A stretch of 64,000 nucleotides of DNA from Parerythrobacter jejuensis (GCF_039536765.1 NZ_BAAAZF010000001.1:806001-870000); one strand, 5' to 3'; counted from the first letter of the stretch, positions 16,827 to 26,472 are shown. Numbers and translations are program-made. Notes: generated by a model from the letters alone, not told the origin.

Positions 16827-18551
16827 TTATTCCGCTGGCTCGGCCTTGGCCTCGGGGGCTACCACACCGGCGGCCTTACCCAGTCGCGCCTGCCTGATCC
16901 ACTCGATGATGCACAGGACCACTGCGCCCATGCCGATCAGTGTCGTCAGGATGAAGACGTCGAAATAGCCCTGCTCTTCGATCATCTGGCCCAGTGCTCC
17001 GCGCCCCAGCGTGCCGACCAGCAGAGTGAGCGATGACAGGAGCGCATATTGCACTGCGCTGTAACCCTTGGACACGATGCTGGAGAGATACGCAACGAAG
17101 GCTGCCCCGGCGACACCAACGGCGATGTTCTCGCCCGCAATGGCCATCATCAGCTTGGCCAAAGCCGGATCGCCGCCCAATTGGGAGACAAGCCAGGTAA
17201 AGCCGCTATTGTCCGCCACAGCCTGCACAACCGCTCCGCCGCGGGCAAGATCGGCGTAGAGGAGGTTGGTCGCTGCCGCGAAGAATGCCCCAAGCGTCAG
17301 GGTCAGCATACGTCCGATGGCCGTGAGCAAATAGCCGCCCAAAGCAAGACCCACCAACAGCGCACCAACGCCGAAGAACTTGGACGCCACAGCGACCTCA
17401 TCTTTCGTGTATTGCAGTTCACCGAGATAGAAGGGGTAAGCAAAGCTGCCCCAGATCGCGTCGGTGATGCGATATGTCAGGACTAGCGCAATCACGATAA
17501 TCATCGCCCAGCCCAAGCGCCCGATCAGGTCGGTCAGCGGCAGTACCAGTGCGCGGTAGAGATGATCGATCGCCCTGTCAGCGCTGGATTGCGCCGGTGC
17601 AGCCTCGGTCAGCAAGTTGGTGCCAGATCGTTCCTGCCGCACCAGCCACGCCGCGATCAGCGACGGTATCACCACCGTTGCCACCACGATCAGTGGCCCC
17701 ATGGTCGAGATGAACTCGACCGAATCCGGACGCGTGTCGGGGTTGCTCGAAAGAGAGCGGACCATGAAGACGCCTACGGTCACCAGTGCCCAGCCCCACA
17801 GCAAGGCCACGGCGCCAAGTGACCAAGCCCGAAGGCGCGGCGCCAATTGGCCGGGCTTGCGCAGGCCGTATGGGTCGTTCTTGTCCTCGTCGCCGGTCGC
17901 CTCGAGCGCAGTCGCGTCGGCATCCGGTGCCCACAGGCCGGCAAATCCTACCACCAGCATCAATGCCCCCATGGTGAGATAAACGGTCGGCCAGTCGGTC
18001 CGCTCAGCCAGGAACAGCGCGAGGGCGCCACCGACCAGCGCCGCGATGCGATAGCCCATCTGGTAGACGGTCGAGAGGATATCGATGGTCGCGACCTCGT
18101 CTGCGACATCGACGCGCCAGGCGTCGATCACCACGTCCTGAGTCGCACTGGCAAAGGCTGCGAGGCCCGCCAGCAGACTGAAGATGCCGATTGTCTCGTT
18201 GCTGGGCGCGATGAAACTGAGCGATGTCAGCGCTGCGCCGATCACCAATTGGGCCGTGACAATCCATTGCTTGCGCTTGCCCAGCTTGCTCAGCACCGGA
18301 ATATCGACCCGGTCGAGCGCCGGCGACCACAGGAACTTAAAAGCGTAAGCGAGCCCGATCAGCGAGAATACGCCCATCGTCTCCAGATCGATTTCGCCAC
18401 TGTCCGAAAGCCAAGCGTAGAGCGTGCCCAACACAAGGGCATAGGGCAGGCCGGCAGCAAAGCCGAACAGCAACATATAGGCTGTCTTGCGCTGACCCAA
18501 CGCGGCCAGAACGGCACGCCAACCCGGCTTTTTTGCGGCTGCATCAGACAT
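16827..18551 (-). CDS. ampG: AmpG-like muropeptide MFS transporter
   Basis: A 574-residue major-facilitator protein of the AmpG type, which imports GlcNAc-anhydroMurNAc peptides from the periplasm for peptidoglycan recycling. The N-terminal segment GFAAGLPYALVLGTLYAWL and the element FLWSPALDRVD are characteristic, as is QDVVIDAWRVD in the next loop. It is longer than the roughly 490 residues of E. coli AmpG because of an extended central loop (about residues 185-300). The frame continues to 18662, but MSDAAAKK at 18551 is the natural start. It shares the window with a beta-lactamase and two lytic transglycosylase-type genes. Confidence 0.85.
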   Translation of the reverse strand: MSDAAAKKPGWRAVLAALGQRKTAYMLLFGFAAGLPYALVLGTLYAWLSDSGEIDLETMGVFSLIGLAYAFKFLWSPALDRVDIPVLSKLGKRKQWIVTAQLVIGAALTSLSFIAPSNETIGIFSLLAGLAAFASATQDVVIDAWRVDVADEVATIDILSTVYQMGYRIAALVGGALALFLAERTDWPTVYLTMGALMLVVGFAGLWAPDADATALEATGDEDKNDPYGLRKPGQLAPRLRAWSLGAVALLWGWALVTVGVFMVRSLSSNPDTRPDSVEFISTMGPLIVVATVVIPSLIAAWLVRQERSGTNLLTEAAPAQSSADRAIDHLYRALVLPLTDLIGRLGWAMIIVIALVLTYRITDAIWGSFAYPFYLGELQYTKDEVAVASKFFGVGALLVGLALGGYLLTAIGRMLTLTLGAFFAAATNLLYADLARGGAVVQAVADNSGFTWLVSQLGGDPALAKLMMAIAGENIAVGVAGAAFVAYLSSIVSKGYSAVQYALLSSLTLLVGTLGRGALGQMIEEQGYFDVFILTTLIGMGAVVLCIIEWIRQARLGKAAGVVAPEAKAEPAE

Positions 18552-18660
18552 AGAGGATCCCTTTACTCCCGTTGCGGCGACACTAGCGCGGTTCACGTGC
18601 GAGGGAAGCCCTTGTGCTTCGCGCTTCCACCGGCGTGAACAGGCGTGTAGGGGCGCGAGC

Positions 18661-19440
18661 ATGACATCCAGCTATGATCCCCTCGATGAACGGCCCCCGG
18701 GCGATCGCATCGCGAAACTCCTCGCTCGGGCCGGCGTTGCCAGCCGCCGCGAGGTAGAGCGCATGATCGCCGACGGCCGCATCGCGCTTCATGGCAAGAT
18801 TGTTGAAACGCCCGCGACCTTCCTCGAAAGCTTGCGCGGCATCACAGTGGACGGGAAGCCGGTGGGTAAGGCAGAGCCGACACGTCTGTTTGCTTTTCAC
18901 AAGCCGACCGGCCTGCTGACGGCCGAGTTCGACCCCAAGGGGCGCCCGACAATTTACGATGCGCTGAAAAACGCCCTACCCAAGGATGCAGGGCGGGTGA
19001 TGCCAATCGGGCGACTCGACTACAATACCGAAGGACTGTTGCTGCTGACCAATGATGGCGGGCTCAAACGCCGGATGGAATTGCCGTCTTCGGGCATCCC
19101 GCGCACATATCGTGCCCGCGCCTTTGGCGAGATCGCCCAGGAACAACTGGAAAGCCTGATCGAAGGCATCACGATCGACGGCATCCGCTACGGGCGGATC
19201 GACGCCAATATGGAACGGCGCACAGGCCGCAACCAGTGGATCGAGATGACGATCACCGAGGGCAAGAACCGCGAGATTCGCAAAGTCCTCGAACATTTCG
19301 GGCTGGAGGTTAGCCGCCTGATGCGCACTGCCTATGGCCCGTTCGAACTGGCCGATTTGCCGCGCGGCCAAGCGGTCGAAATCCGCAAGGGCGATCTGGG
19401 GCGCTTTGTCAGCACATTGAAGAAGTCGCCCAGCAAATGA
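18661..19440 (+). CDS. rluB: 23S rRNA pseudouridine synthase (RluB/RsuA family)
   Basis: A 259-residue enzyme. An N-terminal S4 RNA-binding domain (about 15-60) is followed by the catalytic domain with GRLDYNTEGLLLLTNDG, where Asp120 is the nucleophile. The second signature EGKNREIRKVL is also present. The family modifies U2605 (RluB), U2604 (RluF), U2457 (RluE) or 16S U516 (RsuA); RluB is most likely in this class but not proven. The last four bases overlap the rsmD ATG. Confidence 0.87.
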   Translation: MTSSYDPLDERPPGDRIAKLLARAGVASRREVERMIADGRIALHGKIVETPATFLESLRGITVDGKPVGKAEPTRLFAFHKPTGLLTAEFDPKGRPTIYDALKNALPKDAGRVMPIGRLDYNTEGLLLLTNDGGLKRRMELPSSGIPRTYRARAFGEIAQEQLESLIEGITIDGIRYGRIDANMERRTGRNQWIEMTITEGKNREIRKVLEHFGLEVSRLMRTAYGPFELADLPRGQAVEIRKGDLGRFVSTLKKSPSK

Positions 19441-19991
19441 GAATTATCGCTGGCGAATGGCGGGGCCGGAAGCTTGTCTCGCCCAAGGGCGACAGCACAC
19501 GCCCCACAGCCGACCGCACGCGTGAAACGTTGTTCTCCATGCTGACCAGCCGTCTGGGCACGTTCGAAGGGTTGTCGGTCGTCGATCTGTTTGCAGGATC
19601 CGGCGCATTGGGATTCGAGGCTTTGTCACGGGGCGCGGCGCACTGCCTCTTTGTCGAGCAGGACAAACCGGCTCTCGACGCCATTCGCGCCAATATCGCG
19701 ACATTCGATGCCCGCCGTCGCACCACCTTGAATGCCGGTTCGGTCATGGCTCTTGGCCCGGCCAAGGCACCATATGATCTCATCCTGCTCGATCCGCCCT
19801 ACGAGACAGGGGCTGGCGCTGTGGCGCTCGACCGGCTCCTTCGCTTGGGCTGGATCGGTGAAGCAACATGGGTTGCGCTGGAGACCGGCGCCCGGGAGGA
19901 CATCAAGGTCAAAGCCTTCGATGTCCTCGCCGAACGCCGGGTCGGGAAGGCCAAGCTGACCTTGCTGAAGCACCTCCCCGACTCCGACTGA
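19437..19991 (+). CDS. rsmD: 16S rRNA (guanine966-N2)-methyltransferase
   Basis: A 184-residue Rossmann-fold methyltransferase. The SAM site VVDLFAGSGALGFEALSRG is at about 48-66 and the catalytic DPPY is at 119-122, typical for N2-guanine methylation. The N-terminus MRIIAGEWRGRKL is the usual RsmD start. The ATG overlaps the rluB stop by four bases, so both rRNA modification genes are coupled. Confidence 0.93.
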   Translation: MRIIAGEWRGRKLVSPKGDSTRPTADRTRETLFSMLTSRLGTFEGLSVVDLFAGSGALGFEALSRGAAHCLFVEQDKPALDAIRANIATFDARRRTTLNAGSVMALGPAKAPYDLILLDPPYETGAGAVALDRLLRLGWIGEATWVALETGAREDIKVKAFDVLAERRVGKAKLTLLKHLPDSD

Positions 19992-20011
19992 CGCATTTCA
20001 CCACCGTCGGG

Positions 20012-20491
20012 TTAGATCCCGCGCGGCTCCGCCTTGTCATCGAGTAAGGGCGGGGTTGGATCTGGTGGTGACTGCGCATCGTCAGCCGCCATGTCTTGCG
20101 TCCCTTCAGGTCCGCTCGAAACCGGCGGGTCGTTGGAAAGCATGCGCTCCTCGACCATTTCCCACGCAGCAGCACGATCCGGTTCACTCATCGCGGTCAG
20201 GGCAAGCTTGTCATTGTCCGAAATGCGCCAGAACACTTCCTGCCGCGGCGGGGACAAGGTCCAGTAATAGGCCTGGGTATCGCCCGGCCAGGCGTCATAC
20301 TGGGTGCGCTGCTCGGCGCTCCAGCTTTCATAGGCAGCCAGCCGTTCAGGCGTCAGCTGCGCGCCTGTTGCTCCCTCGGCTGCTTCGCTAGCGGGCCCGG
20401 CCGGTGGATCTCCAGGCATATCCTGCGCCACCAGCGACGCAGGGACGACCAGACCGGTCAGAACACACATATTCAGGGTAAATCTACGCAT
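20012..20491 (-). CDS. Exported hypothetical protein
   Basis: A 159-residue protein with a likely signal peptide (MCVLTGLVVPASLVAQ, cleavage near residue 23). A conserved-looking middle is rich in Trp and Tyr (SWSAEQRTQYDAW, AYYWTLSPPRQEVFWRI), and the tail is acidic and proline-rich. The start is the ATG at 20491 with a GGAG-type site. I do not recognise the family. It sits between rsmD (convergent) and a GFA-family gene 170 bases upstream; that gap shows nothing notable. Confidence 0.65.
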   Translation of the reverse strand: MRRFTLNMCVLTGLVVPASLVAQDMPGDPPAGPASEAAEGATGAQLTPERLAAYESWSAEQRTQYDAWPGDTQAYYWTLSPPRQEVFWRISDNDKLALTAMSEPDRAAAWEMVEERMLSNDPPVSSGPEGTQDMAADDAQSPPDPTPPLLDDKAEPRGI

Positions 20492-20661
20492 GGGATGCTC
20501 CTTAAAATTCCCGTGCGTGACGAACGCGACCCATCTCGTTTCGAGACAGTCACGTGATGGTCCACTTGTATGATCCCGACAAGCCAACCAGCCTGCGCTC
20601 ATCGCGCAAATCCGGCCAATCGCCTGTTTCCGTGCCGCAAACGCGGCGAAATGCTTGCGGC

Positions 20662-21060
20662 CTATTCCTGTGGCGGGAAGCGCTCGAATTCCGGCAGCGT
20701 ATGCACATCCTTCATCCACGCAATCCGGTCCGCCGTCTGGATATGGGCCTGCGCAGGCAAGGCTTCGGGTTCGTCTAGCGTTGCAGTCTGGGTGTCGACC
20801 AGCCCCGGCAGATTTTCGGCATTGGAATAGAACAAGCCGGTGCCGCACTGGACGCAGAAATAGCGTCGGCCATGTTCCGAGGAAGCATAGATGGAAGGCT
20901 CGCCGGTGATGGTCAGGTTTTCGTCGCTGGTCATGGCCCAGCCCACCATCGGCGCGCCTGTCGCCCGGCGGCAATCGGTGCAGTGGCACAGGGAGTGATT
21001 GATCACTTCACCCTTGATCTCGTAACGGATCGCCCCGCAATGGCAGCCTCCTGTCAGCAT
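20662..21060 (-). CDS. GFA family protein (CENP-V/GFA zinc fold)
   Basis: A 132-residue protein of the glutathione-dependent formaldehyde-activating enzyme (GFA) superfamily. The zinc cysteines are visible as CHC (6, 8), CHCTDC (25, 27, 30) and CVQC (69, 72). Most members have no proven substrate, and formaldehyde activation by Gfa itself is disputed. It is a single gene transcribed away from uvrD. Confidence 0.87.
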   Translation of the reverse strand: MLTGGCHCGAIRYEIKGEVINHSLCHCTDCRRATGAPMVGWAMTSDENLTITGEPSIYASSEHGRRYFCVQCGTGLFYSNAENLPGLVDTQTATLDEPEALPAQAHIQTADRIAWMKDVHTLPEFERFPPQE

Positions 21061-21130
21061 CTTACCCTCCTCTTCCTGTCTCTACCCATCCGGTAGAATG
21101 GCAGACAGCGCGCTTGCGGACAATGGCGAT

Positions 21131-21145
21131 GTTCCCTAACTGTTC
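21131..21145 (+). promoter_or_regulatory. LexA (SOS) box before uvrD
   Basis: An exact GTTC-N7-GTTC direct repeat, the LexA operator form of alphaproteobacteria. It ends nine bases before the uvrD ATG. A repressor bound here would block transcription or initiation, so this helicase is probably damage-inducible. A second box of the same type lies before recA. Confidence 0.75.
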
Positions 21146-21154
21146 ACTGATCGC

Positions 21155-23476
21155 ATGACTGACACATCCCCTGCCCTCTACCCGCTGGCCGAAGCTGCCG
21201 GAGATGCCGACCTTCCGCCTTATGCGGAACGGCTGAACATGCCGCAGCGTGAGGCTGTGTTGACGACTGAGGGCCCGGTGCTGATGCTGGCCGGAGCGGG
21301 TACTGGCAAGACCGCCGCACTAACCGCCCGGCTTGCGCATCTGATTGCAACGCGCAAGGCCTGGCCGAGCGAGGTGCTATGCGTCACCTTCACCAACAAG
21401 GCCGCACGTGAAATGCGGCACCGTGTTGGACAACATATCGGCGATGCGGTGGAGGGTATGCCTTGGCTCGGCACGTTTCATTCGATTTGCGCCAAGATGC
21501 TGCGTCGCCATGCCGAACTTGTCGGATTGCAAAGCAATTTCACCATCATCGACACCGACGACCAGTTGCGCTTGCTCAAACAACTGATCCAGCAGAACGA
21601 TCTGGACGAGAAACGCTGGCCTGCGCGGCAATTGGCCGGGCTGATTGACCGGTGGAAGAACCGCGGGCTCAATCCCGGTGATCTCGATGCAATCGAGAAC
21701 GAAAGCTACGCCGATGGCAAAGGCAATCACTTCTACACATTGTACCAGGATCGTTTGAAAGCGCTCAACGCCTGCGATTTCGGCGATTTGTTGCTCCACA
21801 TGCTCAACATTTTCCGCCGCGAACGTGGTGTGTTGGAGGAGTACCAGCGCCGCTTCAAATATATCCTGGTGGACGAGTATCAGGACACCAACGCCGTCCA
21901 GTATCTCTGGCTGCGACTGCTTGCGCAGGAGCGCAAGAATATCTGCGTGGTCGGCGATGATGACCAGTCGATCTACTCCTGGCGCGGCGCAGAAGTCGCC
22001 AATATCCTGCGGTTCGAAAAGGATTTCCCGGGGGCGAAAGTCATCAAGCTGGAGCAGAATTATCGCTCCACCCCCTATATCCTCGCGGCTGCATCGGGCC
22101 TGATAGGTGCCAATAGCGAGCGGCTCGGCAAAACGCTGTGGACCGAGATTGATGGCGGCGAAAAAGTTCGCGTGATCGGCGTTTGGGACGGCCCCGAGGA
22201 AGCGCGGCGCGTTGGCGAAGAGATCGAACGGCTGGAGCGTGAAGGCGCACCGCTGGATGAAGTTGCGATCCTCGTCCGCGCGCAATACCAGACCCGCGAA
22301 TTTGAAGACCGCTTCATCCAGATCGGCCTCAATTACCGGATCATCGGCGGCTTCCGCTTCTACGAACGCGCAGAAATCCGAGATGCGCTCGCCTATCTGC
22401 GGGTCATCGCCCAGCCGCAAGACGACCTTGCGTTTGAGCGGATCTACAACCAGCCCAAACGCGGGCTTGGAGCCAAGACGTTGGAGAAGATGCACCAGCA
22501 TGCCCGGCGCACCGGCCTGCCCCTAGCGGCTGCGTCACTGCAATTGGCAGATAGTGACGAGCTGCCCAAACGCGCCGCGGGCACGATTGCGGGGCTGATG
22601 GGCCAATTCCTGCATTGGCGTGAACAGGCCGAAGTAACGACCCCGTCGGAATTGCTGCGACAGGTCCTCGACGACACCGGCTATACCACCATGCTCGAAA
22701 ACGAGAAATCGGCCGAGGCCAAAGGACGGCTCGAAAACCTGTCCGAACTCGCTCGCGCGATGGAAGAATACGAGACGCTGGGCGATTTCCTCGAGCATGT
22801 CAGCCTGGTGATGGACAATGACGCCAACCCTGATGACGAGAAGGTCACCATCATGACCATCCACGCCGCCAAAGGTTTGGAGTTCAACCACCTCTTCCTG
22901 GTCGGCTGGGAGGAAGGCGTATTCCCGAGTCAGCGTTCGCTCGACGAAGGCGGGTTGGCCAGCCTCGAGGAAGAACGCCGCCTCGCCTATGTCGCGATCA
23001 CCCGTGCGCGGCGGCGCTGCACAATCCTGCACGCTGCCAACCGGCGCATTTATGGCCAATGGACCAGCTCCATCCCGAGCCGTTTCATTGAGGAATTGCC
23101 CGAAGACCAGATTGAGCAGGAAACAACCATGACCGGTGGTGCCTCGCTCTGGCGTGCCAATTGGAGCGAAAGCGACGATCCCTTCGCCCATGTCAGCGGG
23201 TCACGCCCCGATCGCTCAAACGCCCGCGGCCCCGGCTGGCAACGCGCCTTGTCGAGCGGTTACGACACCAAACAGGCCGTGGTGAAGGAAAGCCGGCGAA
23301 GCGCCGCCAGCTTCGCCGCCAAGCCGCGCACCGACATCGCCGTGGGTCAGCGCGTGTTCCACGACAAATTCGGTTACGGCTTCGTCATGGACCAGGAAGG
23401 CAACAAGCTGGAGATCGAATTCGAGACCAGCGGTCTCAAGCGGGTCATCGACAGCTTCGTGAAAGCGGCGGACTAG
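21155..23476 (+). CDS. uvrD: UvrD/PcrA-type ATP-dependent DNA helicase
   Basis: A 773-residue superfamily 1A 3'-5' helicase for nucleotide excision and mismatch repair and for clearing RecA filaments. The Q motif lies near residue 30 (NMPQREAVL), Walker A GAGTGKT is at 47-53, and DEYQDTN, GDDDQSIYSWRGA and the C-terminal motifs TIHAAKGLEF and VAITRARRR are present. The end (VGQRVFHDKFGYGFV) forms the Tudor-like tail seen in PcrA, which contacts RNA polymerase. A LexA box lies directly upstream. The stop overlaps the opposing hemolysin III gene by four bases. Confidence 0.94.
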   Translation: MTDTSPALYPLAEAAGDADLPPYAERLNMPQREAVLTTEGPVLMLAGAGTGKTAALTARLAHLIATRKAWPSEVLCVTFTNKAAREMRHRVGQHIGDAVEGMPWLGTFHSICAKMLRRHAELVGLQSNFTIIDTDDQLRLLKQLIQQNDLDEKRWPARQLAGLIDRWKNRGLNPGDLDAIENESYADGKGNHFYTLYQDRLKALNACDFGDLLLHMLNIFRRERGVLEEYQRRFKYILVDEYQDTNAVQYLWLRLLAQERKNICVVGDDDQSIYSWRGAEVANILRFEKDFPGAKVIKLEQNYRSTPYILAAASGLIGANSERLGKTLWTEIDGGEKVRVIGVWDGPEEARRVGEEIERLEREGAPLDEVAILVRAQYQTREFEDRFIQIGLNYRIIGGFRFYERAEIRDALAYLRVIAQPQDDLAFERIYNQPKRGLGAKTLEKMHQHARRTGLPLAAASLQLADSDELPKRAAGTIAGLMGQFLHWREQAEVTTPSELLRQVLDDTGYTTMLENEKSAEAKGRLENLSELARAMEEYETLGDFLEHVSLVMDNDANPDDEKVTIMTIHAAKGLEFNHLFLVGWEEGVFPSQRSLDEGGLASLEEERRLAYVAITRARRRCTILHAANRRIYGQWTSSIPSRFIEELPEDQIEQETTMTGGASLWRANWSESDDPFAHVSGSRPDRSNARGPGWQRALSSGYDTKQAVVKESRRSAASFAAKPRTDIAVGQRVFHDKFGYGFVMDQEGNKLEIEFETSGLKRVIDSFVKAAD

Positions 23477-24105
23477 CTGGAAATCGCCACCCAGATCGCA
23501 GCAAAGAACGAGCCGCCACCGAGCGTGCCGAAGGCATGCCAGATCGGGTAGCGATAGCTGAGTCCTTTTTTGCGGTAGAACAGCGTACCGATCGTGTAAA
23601 ATATCCCGCCTGCGGCAATCGCTGCAGTCGTAAATCCCGGAAGCTCGGCCCAGAAGTCCGGCAGAGCGATCAGGGCGAACCAGCCTAGCCCGAGATAGGA
23701 AACAAGCGACCAGCGCGAGTCGATTTCGGTAGCGAAGAATTTGAACCACATGCCCATGAGCGCGAAGAGCCAGATTACGGCCAGAATCATGCTCGCAGTC
23801 CAGGTCCCTGCCTTGACCAGCAGTGGACTGAACGTACCCGCAATAACCAGGTAAATGGCCGCATGGTCCCACCTGCGCAGTGTCGCCCGCCAATGGTGGC
23901 GGGGCAACAGGTGGTAGGCAAAGGAAATGCTGATCGAGAACAGCGCGGCAACGACATAGATCGCAGCTGCGATTTGTACCGATTGGTCGTCCAGCAGCGT
24001 CGTCTTTCGCAGCAGGAACACGCCCGCCACCAACAGGCCAACAAGGCCAATCGCGTGGACAATTCCATCTGCGATGCGTTCTGGCGGGGTCTTGCTCGGA
24101 TACAT
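23473..24105 (-). CDS. Hemolysin III family protein (TrhA/PAQR)
   Basis: A 210-residue membrane protein with seven predicted helices. The metal-binding pattern of the PAQR/HlyIII superfamily is visible: SFAYHLLPRH in helix 2, RRWDHAAIYLVIAGTFSP, and YPIWHAFGTLGG near the C-terminus. In E. coli the homolog TrhA affects membrane energetics and lipid homeostasis; the hemolysin name is historical. Start ATG 24105 follows a GGGAG site. It converges with uvrD. Confidence 0.88.
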   Translation of the reverse strand: MYPSKTPPERIADGIVHAIGLVGLLVAGVFLLRKTTLLDDQSVQIAAAIYVVAALFSISISFAYHLLPRHHWRATLRRWDHAAIYLVIAGTFSPLLVKAGTWTASMILAVIWLFALMGMWFKFFATEIDSRWSLVSYLGLGWFALIALPDFWAELPGFTTAAIAAGGIFYTIGTLFYRKKGLSYRYPIWHAFGTLGGGSFFAAIWVAISS

Positions 24106-24191
24106 GGCGGCTCCCTTAAGGCCGCCGACTCCAAAATCAAACCAGTGCCTTGATTGAATCGGCCTGATGCTTGCGCGAAGATTCGCGCCGG

Positions 24192-25007
24192 TCAGGCCGC
24201 TTTGGTCGTCGTGTCAGCGCGGCGAGTGCCGGCCCATGCTTCAAATGGCCGTGCGATCTCGCCCACAAGGCCGCGTGATCCGCCGTCTACGCCAGTGCGG
24301 CAATTCACATAGGGCGCAGGGTCGATATAAGTGCCGAACAAACGGTCCCACAGGGTGAGCACACCGCCATAATTGCTGCCGCACAGCTGGAGATCGTCGA
24401 TATGGTGGAGGCGGTGTGCGGCTGGCGAGATCAACCATTTGCCAACCGGACCGAGAGTCCATGGCACGTCGGCGTGAATGAAATGGCCCCACCACGCGCG
24501 TACCAGTGCGCACGCTGCGATGGCCCATACCGGCAAGCCCAACAGCAACAGCGGCGCAGTATCCACGAACAGCGCGAGGATGTACGCCAGTGGATGTTTC
24601 CGCAGCAACGCGAGCCAGGTCATCGCTTCATCGGAATGATGGACGGCATGCATTGGCCATAGCGCCGGAAGATGCTCGATGCGGTGGCGCCAGTAGATCA
24701 CGAATTCGCCCAGAAGCAGCGTGACGACCAATGTCAGGACAGGAGTTGCACCCGCCCAAAACGCGGCAAGCGTCTCGCTGACAACCAGCGCATCGGCCCA
24801 CCATGCAGCGGCGCTGGCGAAAAAGGCTGCGAGGATCACATAGTTGATGATGACGAGGCCCAAATTGACCTCACTCTCATGCCGACTACGCTTCAGCGCA
24901 TCCCAGACCGCGCCGCGCTTCACGACGAGCGCAAGCATAGCGAACAATACGGCCATCGGGGCCAATTTCGCGATTACTGCGAGAGTGGTGGCGGCAAGCA
25001 CGTCCAT
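24192..25007 (-). CDS. Sterol desaturase / fatty acid hydroxylase family protein
   Basis: A 271-residue multi-pass membrane di-iron enzyme. The histidine clusters of the family are present: HRIEH (near 118), HAVHHSDE (near 130), the HADVPW region, and HRLHHIDD near 210. Such enzymes hydroxylate or desaturate lipid chains; in sphingomonads candidates include carotenoid, sphingolipid or hopanoid substrates, but the sequence does not decide. It is a single gene downstream of the DEAD-box helicase on the same strand, with no obvious partner genes. Confidence 0.85.
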   Translation of the reverse strand: MDVLAATTLAVIAKLAPMAVLFAMLALVVKRGAVWDALKRSRHESEVNLGLVIINYVILAAFFASAAAWWADALVVSETLAAFWAGATPVLTLVVTLLLGEFVIYWRHRIEHLPALWPMHAVHHSDEAMTWLALLRKHPLAYILALFVDTAPLLLLGLPVWAIAACALVRAWWGHFIHADVPWTLGPVGKWLISPAAHRLHHIDDLQLCGSNYGGVLTLWDRLFGTYIDPAPYVNCRTGVDGGSRGLVGEIARPFEAWAGTRRADTTTKAA

Positions 25008-25059
25008 ATGGAGGCTCTTGCCAGAATCATCGCAAACAACCCGTTAACGGGCCGCGATC

Positions 25060-26472
25060 TTACTTGGTTGCCGAAACGCCGAGAAATCCGGGCTGCGGAC
25101 CGTTCCACTCACCCGGCTCAGTCGGCTCTTCGTGTTCTTCACGCCGAGGCTTCCCGCCGCCACGCTTGGTTTCCGATCGCTTGGGCTCTTCCTCACGCTC
25201 TTCACGCTTCTTGCGTGGCTTGCGCTCGCGCGGAGCCTCGTCGCCAGTTTCTTCGCGTGTCTCTTGGCGGGCCTTGCGCGGTTTGCGTTGCGGCTTCTCG
25301 TCGCGCTCGTCGTCATCGGCAGGCTTGGACGGCGCCTCTTTCAGTTCGACCCGCACATCATCCTTGCCGAACACAGGGATCTTGGATTTGGTCAGCTTTT
25401 CGACATTGTCGATTGCTTCTGCATCTTCGTCAGTCACAAATGTAAATGCGCGCCCCTTGGCCCCGGCACGGCCCGTGCGGCCAATGCGGTGAACGTAGTC
25501 ATCGGGGTGCCATGGGGTGTCGAAATTGAACACGTGGCTGACGCCCTTGATGTCCAACCCGCGCGCCGCAACATCACTGGCAACCAAAATGTTGATATCG
25601 CCGGATTTGAAGCGATCCAGTTCCTGCTGGCGCGTTGCCTGGTCAATGTCGCCGTGGATTTCGCCACTGCTGAAACCGGCGCGCTGCAAATGCTTGTTCA
25701 GTTCGCGCACAGTCGTCTTGCGATTGGAGAAGATGATCGCCGTTTCGACGTGGTCGTTGCGAAGCAGCCATTCCAGCGTTTCGCGCTTCTGCCGCGGCTT
25801 CACATTGACCCTGAAGGCCGTGATATCCTTGTTCGTCGTCGCCGCCCGGCTCACTTCGATCCGCTTGGGATTGCTCATGAACTGCTTCGACAATTTCTCA
25901 ATCGGCGGCGGCATGGTCGCGGAAAACAGCATCGTCTGGCGCTGTTCCGGCAGTTTCGAGCAAATGAACTCGATATCGGGAATAAAGCCCATATCCAGCA
26001 TCCGGTCGGCTTCATCTATCACCAGCAGCTCACACCCGTTGAGCAGGATCTTGCCCCGCTCGAACAGGTCCATCAGGCGGCCCGGAGTGGCAATCAGGAC
26101 ATCAACGCCTTCGTTCAGCGCCTTGATCTGGTCACCCATTTGAACGCCGCCAATCAGCAGCGCCATTTTCAGGTCGTGGTTTTCGCCATACTTTTCGAAA
26201 TTTTCAGCAACTTGCGCGGCCAATTCACGAGTCGGCTCTAGGATCAGGCTGCGCGGCATCAGCGCCCGGCGACGGCCGGCTGCCATGATATCGATCATCG
26301 GAAGCACAAAGCTGGCGGTCTTGCCAGTCCCCGTCTGCGCGATGCCGATGATGTCTTTCATCATCAGGACGGGCGGGATCGCCTGGGCCTGGATCGGGGT
26401 CGGTTCACTATAACCGGCCGCATCAACCGCTTGCATCAATTCAGTTGAGAGGCCGAGATCGGCAAATTTCAT
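25060..26472 (-). CDS. DEAD-box ATP-dependent RNA helicase (RhlE-like)
   Basis: A 470-residue RNA helicase. The Q motif is at about 24-29 (PTPIQ), Walker A AQTGTGKT at 45-52, then DEAD near 155, SAT, and HRIGRTGR in the second RecA domain. From about residue 385 the tail is highly charged, alternating Glu/Arg/Lys-rich blocks with KPRK repeats, ending in GPQPGFLGVSA. This tail is typical of RhlE-like enzymes that act in ribosome assembly and cold adaptation. Start ATG 26472. Confidence 0.9.
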   Translation of the reverse strand: MKFADLGLSTELMQAVDAAGYSEPTPIQAQAIPPVLMMKDIIGIAQTGTGKTASFVLPMIDIMAAGRRRALMPRSLILEPTRELAAQVAENFEKYGENHDLKMALLIGGVQMGDQIKALNEGVDVLIATPGRLMDLFERGKILLNGCELLVIDEADRMLDMGFIPDIEFICSKLPEQRQTMLFSATMPPPIEKLSKQFMSNPKRIEVSRAATTNKDITAFRVNVKPRQKRETLEWLLRNDHVETAIIFSNRKTTVRELNKHLQRAGFSSGEIHGDIDQATRQQELDRFKSGDINILVASDVAARGLDIKGVSHVFNFDTPWHPDDYVHRIGRTGRAGAKGRAFTFVTDEDAEAIDNVEKLTKSKIPVFGKDDVRVELKEAPSKPADDDERDEKPQRKPRKARQETREETGDEAPRERKPRKKREEREEEPKRSETKRGGGKPRREEHEEPTEPGEWNGPQPGFLGVSATK

